From Metabacillus dongyingensis (GTDB lineage: Bacteria; Bacillota; Bacilli; Bacillales; Bacillaceae): 64,000 nucleotides of DNA. The notes under the pieces were generated by a model. It did not search any database. It saw only the letters and a list, made by a program, of their open reading frames with translations, and was not told the DNA's origin. Shown here in pieces: positions 52,789 through 61,855 of the stretch. The stretch covers positions 1,614,001 to 1,678,000 of the forward strand of contig NZ_CP082944.1 of assembly GCF_019933155.2 (NCBI RefSeq), in the 5' to 3' direction. A program made the position numbers and the translations under genes. Each line of letters begins with the position of its first letter. The first letter of the stretch is position 1.

Positions 52789-53736
52789 TTGACCATTGAG
52801 CCATTGTTTTTTGAACCTATTTTTAAAGAAAGAATTTGGGGCGGAAAGAACCTGACTTCCTTCGGATATGATATTCCATTTAATCAAACAGGAGAGTGCT
52901 GGGCATTTGCAGCACATTCAAATGGACAAAGTGTTGTAAAAAATGGTGCATATAAAGGGTTATCCTTGGGTGAACTATGGGAAAAACACCGTGAGTTATT
53001 TGGAAATACAGCAGGAGACCGTTTTCCTCTTCTTACTAAAATATTAGACGCAAATCAAGACTTATCGGTTCAGGTTCACCCTAATGATGAGTATGCCAGG
53101 ATTCATGAGAATGGAGAGTTAGGGAAAACCGAATGCTGGTATATTATTGATTGTAAAGAAAATGCCGAAATTATTTATGGACATCATGCAAAAACACAAG
53201 AAGAATTAATCCGAATGATTAATGATGAGGAATGGGATAAACTGCTTCGTTCAGTAAAAGTCAAACCAGGTGATTTCTTCTATGTGCCCAGTGGAACCAT
53301 ACATGCGATTGGTGAAGGTATTATCATTTTAGAGACGCAGCAAAACTCTGACACTACTTACCGTGTATATGATTATAATCGGAAGGATTCAGAAGGGAAT
53401 CACCGTGAGCTTCATATTCAAAAAAGCATCGAAGTAACTGAAGTTCCTTTCACAGCAAATAAATTAAATACTCAACCTGAAAAAATAGCGGGCTTAACGA
53501 TCGATTCACTCATTGAATGTCCTTACTTCACAGTACAAAAATGGGAATTAGACGGTACAGCCAGCTTAAAACAGCAAAAACCTTTTCTTCTTGCCAGTGT
53601 CATTCATGGAGAAGGAGAACTAATCCATAATGGAAATCATTCCTTCTTTAAAAAAGGAGACCACTTTTTATTACCTGGTGAATTCGGTGAATTCGGGCTT
53701 GCAGGTAAATCAGAACTTATTATTTCAAGTATATAA
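52789..53736 (+). CDS. manA: Mannose-6-phosphate isomerase, class I
   Basis: A 315-residue zinc enzyme converting mannose-6-phosphate to fructose-6-phosphate. TTG 52789 follows AAGGGAGAGAATTG. It has the cupin residues VQVHPNDEYA (His, zinc ligand), KTECWYIIDC (Glu) and FYVPSGTIHAIGEG (His), plus QNSDTTYRVYDYNR. Complete and of usual Bacillus length. It carries the product of ManP into glycolysis. Ends at a very strong terminator. Confidence 0.95.
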   Translation: MTIEPLFFEPIFKERIWGGKNLTSFGYDIPFNQTGECWAFAAHSNGQSVVKNGAYKGLSLGELWEKHRELFGNTAGDRFPLLTKILDANQDLSVQVHPNDEYARIHENGELGKTECWYIIDCKENAEIIYGHHAKTQEELIRMINDEEWDKLLRSVKVKPGDFFYVPSGTIHAIGEGIIILETQQNSDTTYRVYDYNRKDSEGNHRELHIQKSIEVTEVPFTANKLNTQPEKIAGLTIDSLIECPYFTVQKWELDGTASLKQQKPFLLASVIHGEGELIHNGNHSFFKKGDHFLLPGEFGEFGLAGKSELIISSI

Positions 53737-53788
53737 TGGGTGCTATTGTATAGACCTGATATCTTAATCGACAGAGAGAAGTATGTAG

Positions 53789-53834
53789 AAAAAGAGCTTG
53801 CTATTATTTATTTCAAATAGCAAGCTCTTTTTTT
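53789..53834 (+). terminator. Terminator after manA
   Basis: AAAAAGAGCTTGCTATT pairs perfectly with AATAGCAAGCTCTTTTT (17 bp), then more T. Confidence 0.95.
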
Positions 53835-53997
53835 AATTACAAGACCTTGTTCATCTTGCAAAATTCAAGCGGTCATTGGTAAAGAGGCATCCTAGCGGGG
53901 AGAATAGAACCAAGACTGCACTATTTATATTGAATATTAATCCATTGTTTGAATTATAATAACGAAATAATTAAGTAACAAAAAAAGGGTGATCTAT

Positions 53998-55011
53998 ATG
54001 GGAGATATTAATCATAACACTCGTCTAACCTCAGCTGAAATATCAAACCTTTGGAGTCAGTTTGTGAATGATAGTATGGCGCTTTGTGTAATTAGTTATT
54101 ATTTGAAAAATGTAAAAGATAATGACATTCGTTCTGTTCTTGAATTTGCATTAGACTTATCACATTCGCATATTGAAAGCATTAAAGAATTTTTTATGCA
54201 AGATAATTATCCTATCCCAAAAGGATTTACAATTGAAGACGATGTTAACCTCAAGGCACCTCCTTTATTTTCTGATCCATTTTTGCTTGTCTATTTGCAT
54301 ATCATGACGATACATGGATTATTAGGCTACGCTGGAGCAGTAGGTACTTCTATTCGCGAAGATCAAAGAAAATACTTTATTAAATGCAATATGGAAGCGA
54401 TGGAATTATATAACATGATAATGGATGCTATGCTAAATAAGGGGATAGTAAGCAGACCACCAGCTATTAACGCACCGGATAAAATTCAATTTGTGGAAAA
54501 ACAAAGCTATTTAACGGGTTGGTTGGGAAGGAAAAGACCACTAAACGCTATAGAGGTAAGCGGTATTTATTTTAATATGCTAAAGAATGTCGTAAAAATA
54601 GTATTGGAAATCGGATTTAGTCAAGTTGCAGAATCTAAAGAAGTCCGTGAATACATCCAAAGAGGTAAAGGACTTTGTGATAAGCAATTTACTATTCTAA
54701 GTTCTTTTTTATCGGAAGATAATCTTCACTCCCCCAAAAAATGGGATGATGAAGTTACAAGCTCAACAGTTTCGCCATTTTCAGATAAACTGTTGATTTT
54801 TCATATTGTATCATTGATTTCAACTGCTTCTGCATATTATGGCGCAGCTTATTCCCTTAGCCAAAGACGTGATTTGGCAGCAGAGTATCTACTCTTGATA
54901 GCGGATGTTACAAAGTACGCTGAAGATGGTGTAAACATCATGATAGATAACGGCTGGATGGAGCAGCCGCCTATATTTGATGACCGGAATGACTTGGCCA
55001 ATAAAAAGTAA
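53998..55011 (+). CDS. DUF3231 family protein
   Basis: A 337-residue soluble helical protein. ATG 53998 is favoured because AAAGGGTG lies nine bases upstream, over a GTG at 53989. It seems to contain two similar halves of about 165 residues, each with LTSAEISNLWSQFVNDSMAL / LNAIEVSGIYFNMLKNVVKI type starts and a ferritin-like or four-helix look. This matches DUF3231 of Bacillus, which I know only as a spore-former-associated family of unknown function. Monocistronic, followed by a shared terminator. Confidence 0.82.
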   Translation: MGDINHNTRLTSAEISNLWSQFVNDSMALCVISYYLKNVKDNDIRSVLEFALDLSHSHIESIKEFFMQDNYPIPKGFTIEDDVNLKAPPLFSDPFLLVYLHIMTIHGLLGYAGAVGTSIREDQRKYFIKCNMEAMELYNMIMDAMLNKGIVSRPPAINAPDKIQFVEKQSYLTGWLGRKRPLNAIEVSGIYFNMLKNVVKIVLEIGFSQVAESKEVREYIQRGKGLCDKQFTILSSFLSEDNLHSPKKWDDEVTSSTVSPFSDKLLIFHIVSLISTASAYYGAAYSLSQRRDLAAEYLLLIADVTKYAEDGVNIMIDNGWMEQPPIFDDRNDLANKK

Positions 55012-55140
55012 TGGGAGATCTATAACAATTATGAATAAAAAACTTTAATAATATATATTTGAACCCCTGGTAATTTTCTTTTGATGCAATCACGTTCCTT
55101 TGCTCCTTATTATTAGGGAGCTATTTATATGGGAAACAAA

Positions 55141-55185
55141 AAATAAGAAAGGACAACTCTAAGAGTTGTCCTTTCTTATTTTTCA
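55141..55185. terminator. Bidirectional terminator, 20-bp perfect stem
   Basis: AAATAAGAAAGGACAACTCT and AGAGTTGTCCTTTCTTATTT are perfect complements around one A. It separates the convergent DUF3231 and LysE genes and has T runs both ways. Confidence 0.95.
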
Positions 55186-55799
55186 CTAAACGCGATTTGC
55201 AATCCAATAAAGCCCAGCAGTGAACCTTTTATGACGTTCATTCTCTTTGCTATAAACGTTTTTCTTAATAGCAGATTACGTATTTTATCCGAAAATACAC
55301 TAACTGCTATAAAAATGATTAAAGCCTGTACCATAAAAATAATTCCTAAAATAAGCATTTGGATTGATGCATGCCCCATCGTTTTATCAACGAATTGAGG
55401 TAATAATGCTAAAAAGAATAAGGATACTTTAGGATTTAGAATGTTCATCAAAATCCCTTTTTTGTACAATGATTTATAGTTTAAAGAATTCTGTTTGCCA
55501 ATTGCAAAATCAGATTCTCTTTCTCTAAAAGACTGCCAAGCTAAAAACAATAAATAAGCTGCCCCGGCGTATTTAACAATTGCAAAAGCCAGCGCTGATT
55601 GATAAATTACTGCTGAAATGCCAAGTGTCGCTGCAGATATGTGTATGACAAGTCCTGAGCAAAGCCCCAATGCTGTTGTTATACCAGCTTTTTTATTTTG
55701 TGAGATACTTTGGGCAATGACAAACAGGATATCTGGACCAGGCATCAAAGTAAGAAAGATTGCCGTACCTAAAAAGGATAATACTACTATTACTTCCAT
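55176..55799 (-). CDS. LysE/RhtB family amino acid exporter
   Basis: A 207-residue membrane protein with about six helices. ATG 55799 follows GGAGGGACTG on the reverse strand. The N-terminus has TLMPGPDILFVIAQSISQNK, which matches the family motif GPxxxxV at the first loop, and GLCSGLVIHISAATLG follows. Probably exports an amino acid or quorum-type homoserine derivative. It stands alone; substrate unknown. Confidence 0.92.
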   Translation of the reverse strand: MEVIVVLSFLGTAIFLTLMPGPDILFVIAQSISQNKKAGITTALGLCSGLVIHISAATLGISAVIYQSALAFAIVKYAGAAYLLFLAWQSFRERESDFAIGKQNSLNYKSLYKKGILMNILNPKVSLFFLALLPQFVDKTMGHASIQMLILGIIFMVQALIIFIAVSVFSDKIRNLLLRKTFIAKRMNVIKGSLLGFIGLQIAFSEK

Positions 55800-56190
55800 T
55801 TTATCAGTCCCTCCAAATATTGAAATAAAATTTCATTTAATTATAAATCTAAACTTTTCCAAAACTAAAGTAAAGGAACTATTTAGTCTTAAGGAGACAG
55901 TAGTAAAGGGTATGTGTTATTTTATCTTTTTTTCGCCCATTGAATTTTGTAAAAGCCTGATAATGTGCATATAAGCGATAAAAAAGGCAAGTATATCAAT
56001 CCATACCAGCTATTCGATCAGTTTTAATGGTTCAAGGATTTCAATTTTCTTCCTAAGCTCAAGGACAACCGGGCTAGTGAGTAACTATATTTAACAATTA
56101 AATCTTTATTATGTTGAATAACAAGAATAATTATATTGTTTGAAGTTAACATTATGACTTGATTGTTATAAAAAGAGAGGGGGTCTTAAT
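55800..56190. other. Intergenic region before sspH
   Basis: No credible gene. On the reverse strand 56010-56095 a start-less open stretch reads LTSPVVLELRKKIEILEPLK then stop. It could be a gene fragment but cannot be identified. The sspH promoter should lie near 56130-56175; sporulation sigma-G boxes are not obvious to me. Confidence 0.4.
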
Positions 56191-56370
56191 ATGAACAAAC
56201 AACGTGCACAAGAGATTGCTGCATCACCAGTTATGGCTAATGTAACCTATAATGAAACTCCAATCTATATTCAGAATGTGGATGAAAACAATGAAACAGC
56301 TAGAATTTATCCTATTGATGAACCACAGAATGAACAAGTGGTTCCTTTGTCTAACTTAATAGAACATTAA
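56191..56370 (+). CDS. sspH: H-type small acid-soluble spore protein
   Basis: A 59-residue protein from ATG 56191, with GAGAGGGGG upstream. MNKQRAQEIAASPVMANVTY and the ending NEQVVPLSNLIEH match the SspH family closely. SspH-type proteins are minor components of the spore core, made in the forespore under sigma-G in B. subtilis. Complete and of family-standard length. It is short and easily missed by length-filtered gene calling. It shows that the organism forms spores. Confidence 0.92.
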   Translation: MNKQRAQEIAASPVMANVTYNETPIYIQNVDENNETARIYPIDEPQNEQVVPLSNLIEH

Positions 56371-56394
56371 ATCTTCAAAGCGATTTCATAAGAT

Positions 56395-56661
56395 GTGTTC
56401 GGCGAGCGGATCTCAGGATGGAAGCAAATTAATGAAACGCACAAGGCAGTATTATCGGGATCACTCCTTAACTCATATGCACGGTATTCGGCCGAGAACA
56501 TCCTCTTTGTGTGTCCGGATGTGACTGTTGCACATATTCGACAATACCCGGCGACTGATGGTCAAGGCAGTCTAGCTATTTACGTGATGGTCAAAGAACA
56601 GGGAACGCGGCAGGTCGCTGCAGGACAGAATACGCTAATCCAATCACCTTATTTCAACTAA
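56395..56661 (+). pseudogene. N-terminally truncated SgcJ/EcaC (SnoaL-like) domain protein
   Basis: From about 56395 (a GTG codon without ribosome site) an 88-codon frame reads INETHKAVLSGSLLNSYARY and ENILFVCPDVTVAHIRQYPA, ending VKEQGTRQVAAGQNTLIQ. This is the C-terminal two thirds of an SgcJ/EcaC-type NTF2-fold protein, normally about 130-160 residues. The first ~50 residues are missing, so it is probably a remnant. Its frame is intact to the stop and a terminator follows, so the damage may be recent. Confidence 0.6.
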
Positions 56662-56683
56662 AGAGTTGCGTTAGTAAAGATCG

Positions 56684-56712
56684 GAGCTGCCTTTTAGGCA
56701 GCTTTCTTTCTT
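56684..56712 (+). terminator. Terminator after the SgcJ-like relic
   Basis: AGCTGCC-TTTTA-GGCAGCT then TTCTTTCTTTT. Confidence 0.85.
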
Positions 56713-56907
56713 TTATCAACTATCTGGTTTCAAGCTAATTATTGATAATTAACCTGATTTTATAGGAATAATCGTTTTTGGGGTCTTATTATATGATTAA
56801 AGTTATAGCCCTAAGTATTTTTCACGTCGTCTAATAGGAGAAAAGTAATAAAGGTTTTTTAAGAAATGGATCTTTTATCCATGTTTCAAATTAGACCTAT
56901 TTCCTTT

Positions 56908-56935
56908 TTGACGAAATATTCAGATTATATATAAT
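56908..56935 (+). promoter_or_regulatory. Promoter of the GH76 operon
   Basis: TTGACG (56908-56913), 16-bp spacer, TATAAT (56930-56935). It would produce a leader of about 175 nt before the GH76 start codon. A possible hairpin is formed by TAGATA (56944) with TATCTA (56973). Confidence 0.65.
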
Positions 56936-57002
56936 CAATATGTAGATATATATCGTTATATTTTTCATGTGTATCTATATAACAACATACCAACAGAGAA
57001 TG

Positions 57003-57036
57003 AAAACAGCAGAAACGAACGGATCTGCTGTTTTTT
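57003..57036 (+). terminator. Leader terminator upstream of GH76 (possible attenuator)
   Basis: AAAACAGCAGA pairs with TCTGCTGTTTT (11 bp) over a 10-nt loop, followed by a T run. It lies between the promoter at 56908 and the GH76 start at 57117 with no ORF in between. It could act as a conditional terminator. Confidence 0.75.
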
Positions 57037-57116
57037 CTTCATAGGGAAAACACCAATCAAATGACAGGAGGTTAAAAGGGTTAGCCAGTTCAATTAAATT
57101 TACTTAGGAGGTTTTT

Positions 57117-58265
57117 ATGAAATCAATTGTTAGTCTGCTAATTACATTGAGCATCTTCTTATCAATCTTTAGTCCAATGAGTGTTCAGGCAAAACAGCAT
57201 CAAACGCAAAATGCAGAAAGAGCCGTTCAGTCATATGAGTCTCTGCAGCAATACTTTTATAAGGAAGATTCAAAATTGTATTTAGAGGAATTTCCCTATC
57301 AAAGCGGAAATCCATATTCCTATGTTTGGCCTTTTTCTCAAGCGATGGCAGGAACTATTGACCTATCAGGAGTACCAAAGATAGGTTCAGATTATGAAGA
57401 TGATGTACAAGACCGTTTAGATGCGCTTGAACTGTATTGGAACGAAGAAAAACAGCCAAAAGGCTATGACTCTTATGTCCTTGCTCCGTATGGACATGGG
57501 GGAGATTTTTTTTATGACGATAATGAATGGATTGGTCTTGAGTTTATTCAGCTCTATAAAATGACTCATGACAAGAAATATTTAGAAAGAGCAAAAGAAA
57601 TATTCAATCTTGTTGTCTTTGGATGGGACAATGATCCATCTCATCCTGCTTCTGGCGGCGTCTTTTGGACACAAGCATCCTGGAGCAGCGATCGAAATAC
57701 AGTATCAAATGCCCCAGGGGCCGAGCTTGGGTTCCATCTGTACGAAATAACAGGCCAGACACATTATTTTCAATGGGCAAAGAAAATGTATGATTGGACA
57801 AATGAATACATGCTCGCACCTAACGGGCTTTTTTGGGATCATATTGATTTAGCGGGCACGATTGAAAAAACGCAATGGAGCTACAACCAGGGTGTAATGA
57901 TTGGAGCGAATGTTCTTTTATACCGTATTACGAATGAGAAAAAATATTTAACAAGATCAGAAAGCATTGCAAATGCAGCTTTAGCCTATTACGAAGAAGA
58001 AGAGCGACTGTATAAACAGCCAGCGAGATTCAATGCGATTTTCTTTAAGAACCTTTTATTGCTAGAAGCAGAAACAAAAAACAAAGAATATTCCCATGCG
58101 ATGCAAACCTATGCAGACAAGGTCTGGGAGCAGTATCGAGACCCTGAAACCGGACTATTTAAATTTGACGGTGAACATCCTGTTACTCTTCTGGAACAAT
58201 CAGCTATGGTGCAAATTTATGCTTCGCTTGCCTGGAAGAAAAAAGATTACCGGAAAAAAGCTTAA
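57117..58265 (+). CDS. Secreted GH76 alpha-1,6-mannanase
   Basis: A 382-residue glycoside hydrolase. ATG 57117 follows TTAGGAGG. A signal peptide covers the first ~25 residues (MKSIVSLLITLSIFLSIF; cleavage near VQA). The (alpha/alpha)6-type sequence includes GGDFFYDDNEWIGLEFIQLY, in which the DD pair is the catalytic signature of GH76, and GGVFWTQASW. GH76 enzymes hydrolyse alpha-1,6-mannan backbones, such as those of yeast and fungal cell walls, or actinobacterial mannans. Directly followed by the GxGYxYP gene in one operon. Its products could feed the mannose PTS genes about 4 kb upstream. Confidence 0.85.
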   Translation: MKSIVSLLITLSIFLSIFSPMSVQAKQHQTQNAERAVQSYESLQQYFYKEDSKLYLEEFPYQSGNPYSYVWPFSQAMAGTIDLSGVPKIGSDYEDDVQDRLDALELYWNEEKQPKGYDSYVLAPYGHGGDFFYDDNEWIGLEFIQLYKMTHDKKYLERAKEIFNLVVFGWDNDPSHPASGGVFWTQASWSSDRNTVSNAPGAELGFHLYEITGQTHYFQWAKKMYDWTNEYMLAPNGLFWDHIDLAGTIEKTQWSYNQGVMIGANVLLYRITNEKKYLTRSESIANAALAYYEEEERLYKQPARFNAIFFKNLLLLEAETKNKEYSHAMQTYADKVWEQYRDPETGLFKFDGEHPVTLLEQSAMVQIYASLAWKKKDYRKKA

Positions 58266-58277
58266 TGGAGGTGTTAT

Positions 58278-59822
58278 ATGAATAATCGTAAAAAGATCAT
58301 ATCATGGATGACCATTCTGCTTATCTTGATGGCTTGTCATCCACTATATACAACAGCTAAAGCACAGGATCCGGAGCATATTTACGTTATCAAAACGTCT
58401 GAAATGTCGGCTGAAGAAGCGACAATGATTGCCACTCTTCAAGGCTTATTGGCTCAGCAAAACTCAAAAATTCAGCTTTACCTTGACCGCGAATATGGCG
58501 GGTATCAAACATGGTTAAAGGACTTGGAAGAAAACTATGGCATCCCGTACTCTTATACCGACAACCCTTGGGAACTTGTGAAGAAATCAAAAATAAAGGA
58601 CTATATTCTTTTTAAAAAAGGAGATGATTCGATCAATTCCGCAACAAGCTTAGCTGGGGTGACAGGAGCAATTGCGGTTGAGGAAAGTCTTGTGGGCAAA
58701 GCAGAATTTTATGGTTTAAAAGAAAAAATGGATGTGAGAGGCAAAGATGAAAAATGGGTAAAGGATCATTATTGGCCACAATTTAAGAAGGATAAAATTG
58801 TTGAACAAAAAGAGGATTTTGCCTTTCAATTAAGAGATTTTGCAGTGAAAGAAAAGTCGATGATTTTTTATGACGGAAACTCGCCTTTCCGTTCTGAGTT
58901 AATGGAGGGACTAAAAAAAGATTCAACAGCATTTGGATGGGGAGATGCATCCTCAGGGGAGGATCAGTTTATATCTCCATCATCAAAAGCCGGTGTATTT
59001 ACGATTCCTTCTGACCATGCTTCTAATCTATCGATGTTATCATCTATTAAAACCGGACCTCTTAAGCAGAAAACAGCCGATACAAAGCGTCCGGCAAACA
59101 AAAACACCCATTATGTTACATTTTTGATGACAGATGGAGATAATGTCCAGTGGCTTCTCGGTGATTTTCAATCAGACAACAGGTGGTATTCGAGCAAAGA
59201 AAGAGGCACTTTCAATATGGGCTGGGGAATATCCCCGCTGCTTTCTGAACTTGCTCCTTCCGTAATGAACTGGTATTATGAAAGCGCTTCACACGGTGAG
59301 CACTCTGATCAATTTGTAGTCGGACCATCCGGCAATGGATATATGTATCCGAGTCAATATCCAGAGAAAGAATTAAATAAGCATGTAAAAAAGCTAAATC
59401 AATATATGGGTAAAACTGATCTGCACATTGCACAAATTATTGATTTCAACTCACTGGAAAATAAATCTCTTTGGAACAAATATACCTCGCAGAAGAATAT
59501 AGACGCCTTGTTTTACCTTGAATATTCAAGGTATGACACCCATAAAGGGAAAATTGTCTGGTCAAACGATAAGCCGATCATATCTGCCAGAGAAATGTTA
59601 TGGAGCGGACTTGCCGGTGCAGACGAAAAAAGTGTCATAGAAAGCATCAATTCAGCACCGCGAAATCCTGAAAGTGAACAAGGCTACACACTCGTATTGG
59701 TCCATGCATGGAGCAAGTCGCTTTCCGATGTGAAGACCGTAGTGGAACAGCTCAATTCAGATGTAGAGGTCGTGACACCAGAGGATTTTACTTCCCTCAT
59801 TAAAGAAAATGTAACCCATTAA
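58278..59822 (+). CDS. GxGYxYP domain exported protein
   Basis: A 514-residue protein with a signal peptide (MNNRKKIISWMTILLILMA, cleavage near TAKA). VGPSGNGYMYPSQYPEKEL near residue 355 contains GxGYxYP, the name motif of this glycoside hydrolase-associated family. YVTFLMTDGDNVQWLLGD carries a conserved Asp-Gly-Asp, and the N-terminal ~200 residues are a separate alpha/beta domain. ATG 58278 follows TGGAGG, 13 bp after GH76. Family members are putative carbohydrate-active proteins with no well-defined activity. The partnership with GH76 suggests mannan or a glycan side-chain. Confidence 0.82.
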   Translation: MNNRKKIISWMTILLILMACHPLYTTAKAQDPEHIYVIKTSEMSAEEATMIATLQGLLAQQNSKIQLYLDREYGGYQTWLKDLEENYGIPYSYTDNPWELVKKSKIKDYILFKKGDDSINSATSLAGVTGAIAVEESLVGKAEFYGLKEKMDVRGKDEKWVKDHYWPQFKKDKIVEQKEDFAFQLRDFAVKEKSMIFYDGNSPFRSELMEGLKKDSTAFGWGDASSGEDQFISPSSKAGVFTIPSDHASNLSMLSSIKTGPLKQKTADTKRPANKNTHYVTFLMTDGDNVQWLLGDFQSDNRWYSSKERGTFNMGWGISPLLSELAPSVMNWYYESASHGEHSDQFVVGPSGNGYMYPSQYPEKELNKHVKKLNQYMGKTDLHIAQIIDFNSLENKSLWNKYTSQKNIDALFYLEYSRYDTHKGKIVWSNDKPIISAREMLWSGLAGADEKSVIESINSAPRNPESEQGYTLVLVHAWSKSLSDVKTVVEQLNSDVEVVTPEDFTSLIKENVTH

Positions 59823-60163
59823 CATATGGAAGGTGCAGAAATAAACCAACAGGTTCGGTTCAGAGGTGCAAAACATTAAAACAGCATAATATATAAATGC
59901 AATTAATTTGATGGTATATCGTAACATTACAACAAAGTAGGATGTCAAACTCCAGTTTGTAAAGTTGAAATAATTAATCCATAATGCAATGCAAAAAGGA
60001 TTAATTCCCATCTTTCTTATTATGTATTGAAGATTGTGAAAGTGTGTGTTTAAAGTATCGGGCTCGATACCTGGAGATCAGCCAGGTGACCTCCAGATTT
60101 TTCCTTCTTCAAATAATCGGCACAATTGCGGAATAAGTGAAGAATCGATTTAGGGGGATTTTG
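59823..60163. other. Intergenic region
   Basis: No gene. CTGGAG (60070) and CTCCAG (60090) can form a stem followed by ATTTTT, a possible terminator for the GH76 operon about 250 bp after its end. The rest is AT-rich. Confidence 0.4.
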
Positions 60164-60199
60164 ATGGAAAGCCATATTAACAATTGGGCGGGAAAGTGA
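60164..60199 (+). CDS. Possible 11-codon leader peptide
   Basis: ATG 60164 has TAGGGGGA seven to nine bases upstream and encodes MESHINNWAGK then TGA. A 16-bp-class terminator hairpin follows 20 bp later (60219). The arrangement recalls a leader peptide/attenuator or a very small gene, but chance is possible. A DHH phosphoesterase gene follows the hairpin. Confidence 0.3.
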   Translation: MESHINNWAGK

Positions 60200-60218
60200 A
60201 GAAACTATATAAATCATT

Positions 60219-60256
60219 AAAGCTGACTTGAAGGGAGGACCTTCAGTCAGCTTTTT
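60219..60256 (+). terminator. Terminator upstream of the DHH gene
   Basis: AAAGCTGAC-TTGAAGG and CCTTCA-GTCAGCTTT form a stem with one bulged base, then TTTATTT. Confidence 0.85.
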
Positions 60257-60308
60257 ATTTACATGTTAATCAATAGTTAAACCTATACTATCTTTTGAGG
60301 TGAAGAAT

Positions 60309-61490
60309 ATGTATAAACTGTTATCTCATAATGATCTCGATGGAGTTGGCTGCGGTATTTTAGCAAAACTTTCTTTTGGCGAGCAGGTCAAAGTACGCTA
60401 CAATTCTATTTCAGGTCTTAATCGTGAAGTGGAATGGTTCTTAGAAAATGAGGGGAAGGAAACTTTCTTATTTATTACAGATTTGTCCGTAAGTGAAGAA
60501 AATGAAAAAAGACTGGAAGAATTCTTTCAAGCAGGGGGAAAGGTTAAGTTGATTGATCACCATAAAACGGCTCTCCGTTATAATGATTATAAGTGGGGGC
60601 ACGTTGTGGTGGAGGGTGAGGAAGGGAAGTTAACTTCAGCTACTTCCTTATTATATGAATACCTCATATCTCATCAACTAATGGAGCCATCAGACGCAAC
60701 AGCGGAATTTGTTGAACTCGTAAGACAATACGATACGTGGGAGTGGGAGAAAAATGAAAACCACCATGCACAGCGACTGAATGTATTATTTTTTCTTCTC
60801 TCAATAGATCAATTTGAAGAAAAAATGATTTCCCGGCTGCAAACGAGTGATCATTTCTACTTTGATGAATTTGAAACAAAAATCCTTGATATGGAAGAAA
60901 ATAAAATTGACAGATATATTCGCAGGAAAAGAAGGGAGCTCGTTCAAACAGAGGTTGGGGGACTTTTTGCGGGTGTGGTTTATGCGGAATCGTATCACTC
61001 AGAACTCGGGAATGAACTCGGTAAAGAAAACCCGCACCTAGATTATATAGCCATATTAAATATTGGCGGCAAACGAATGGGTTTTCGAACAATTCACGAT
61101 CATATTGATGTGTCTGATGTTGCTACACAATTCGGTGGCGGGGGACATGCAAAAGCATCCGGCTGCACCTTAACAGAAGATGCCTACAAGCAATTCGCAA
61201 TTGATACCTATCATCTTGAACCGTTACCAGAAGATGCGAAAAGAAATCGATATAATGTAAAAGAATCCACTTTTGGTACCATGTATAAAAACAGAAGTGA
61301 CGAGATCTATCTTATATATCCTTTAGAAAATGGGGAATGGGGGATTGAAAAAAATAAAACAATAACGGAACAGACCCACCCAAGTTTTGAAGAAGCAGAA
61401 AAGTTCTTAAAAAGAAAATATTCAGTATGGCTTGTAAATGATGATAATTTCGTCAGAAACTTAATGGAAGAAGTAAAAAAGGCTAAATAA
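60309..61490 (+). CDS. DHH-family phosphoesterase
   Basis: A 393-residue protein. ATG 60309 follows GAGGTG; the in-frame GTG 60300 is part of that site. HNDLDGVGCG (metal-binding Asp residues) and LIDHHKTALRYN with the DHH triad mark the DHH domain (1-130). QFGGGGHAKASGCTL near residue 275 is the DHHA1 GGGH motif. The remaining C-terminal ~90 residues are a small alpha/beta extension. It resembles B. subtilis YngD. Related enzymes are oligoribonucleases, nanoRNases or cyclic dinucleotide phosphodiesterases; the true substrate is unknown. Confidence 0.9.
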   Translation: MYKLLSHNDLDGVGCGILAKLSFGEQVKVRYNSISGLNREVEWFLENEGKETFLFITDLSVSEENEKRLEEFFQAGGKVKLIDHHKTALRYNDYKWGHVVVEGEEGKLTSATSLLYEYLISHQLMEPSDATAEFVELVRQYDTWEWEKNENHHAQRLNVLFFLLSIDQFEEKMISRLQTSDHFYFDEFETKILDMEENKIDRYIRRKRRELVQTEVGGLFAGVVYAESYHSELGNELGKENPHLDYIAILNIGGKRMGFRTIHDHIDVSDVATQFGGGGHAKASGCTLTEDAYKQFAIDTYHLEPLPEDAKRNRYNVKESTFGTMYKNRSDEIYLIYPLENGEWGIEKNKTITEQTHPSFEEAEKFLKRKYSVWLVNDDNFVRNLMEEVKKAK

Positions 61491-61680
61491 TTTTAAAAAA
61501 AGCGAACAGCGACAGTGTTCGCTTTTGAGATGAACACCATTTTATTAATTTATTTACGTATTCCTGAATCATTTCAACGGTAACATTTTGTTTAAGTGGA
61601 ATATTACGTAAATTGAGTCGGTTCATCTTATTTGTCACTTCATTGATTTTATCTGTTGTAAAAGGTTCCATATTTACCAT
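61483..61680 (-). CDS. Hypothetical small protein, doubtful
   Basis: A 65-codon reverse-strand frame from ATG 61680 (or 61671). The first ~48 residues look genuine (NKMNRLNLRNIPLKQNVTVE), but there is no ribosome binding site. The last ~15 codons run through the terminator hairpin of the DHH gene (61498-61526). It could be the remnant of a larger gene or chance. Confidence 0.3.
   Translation of the reverse strand: MVNMEPFTTDKINEVTNKMNRLNLRNIPLKQNVTVEMIQEYVNKLIKWCSSQKRTLSLFAFFKII
61498..61527 (+). terminator. Terminator of the DHH gene
   Basis: AAAAGCGAACA and TGTTCGCTTTT pair over a 7-nt loop, 8 bp after the DHH stop codon. Confidence 0.9.
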
Positions 61681-61741
61681 AACTCAGTCGCTTCGTCAAT
61701 ACATTTCTCACGCTGCTAGTGGGCAATAATGGAAGAACAAA

Positions 61742-61777
61742 AAGGAACTCCATAAAAATCTGGAGTTCCTTATTTTT
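61742..61777. terminator. Orphan terminator hairpin
   Basis: AAGGAACTCCA and TGGAGTTCCTT pair over an 8-nt A/T loop with T runs on both sides. No gene immediately precedes it on either strand. Confidence 0.75.
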
Positions 61778-61855
61778 ATTTACCACTTAAATTGGTATTA
61801 GAATTAGCAGTACAAATAAACGCACTCTGCTGAACAGCATATGCTTGCTATTTCT

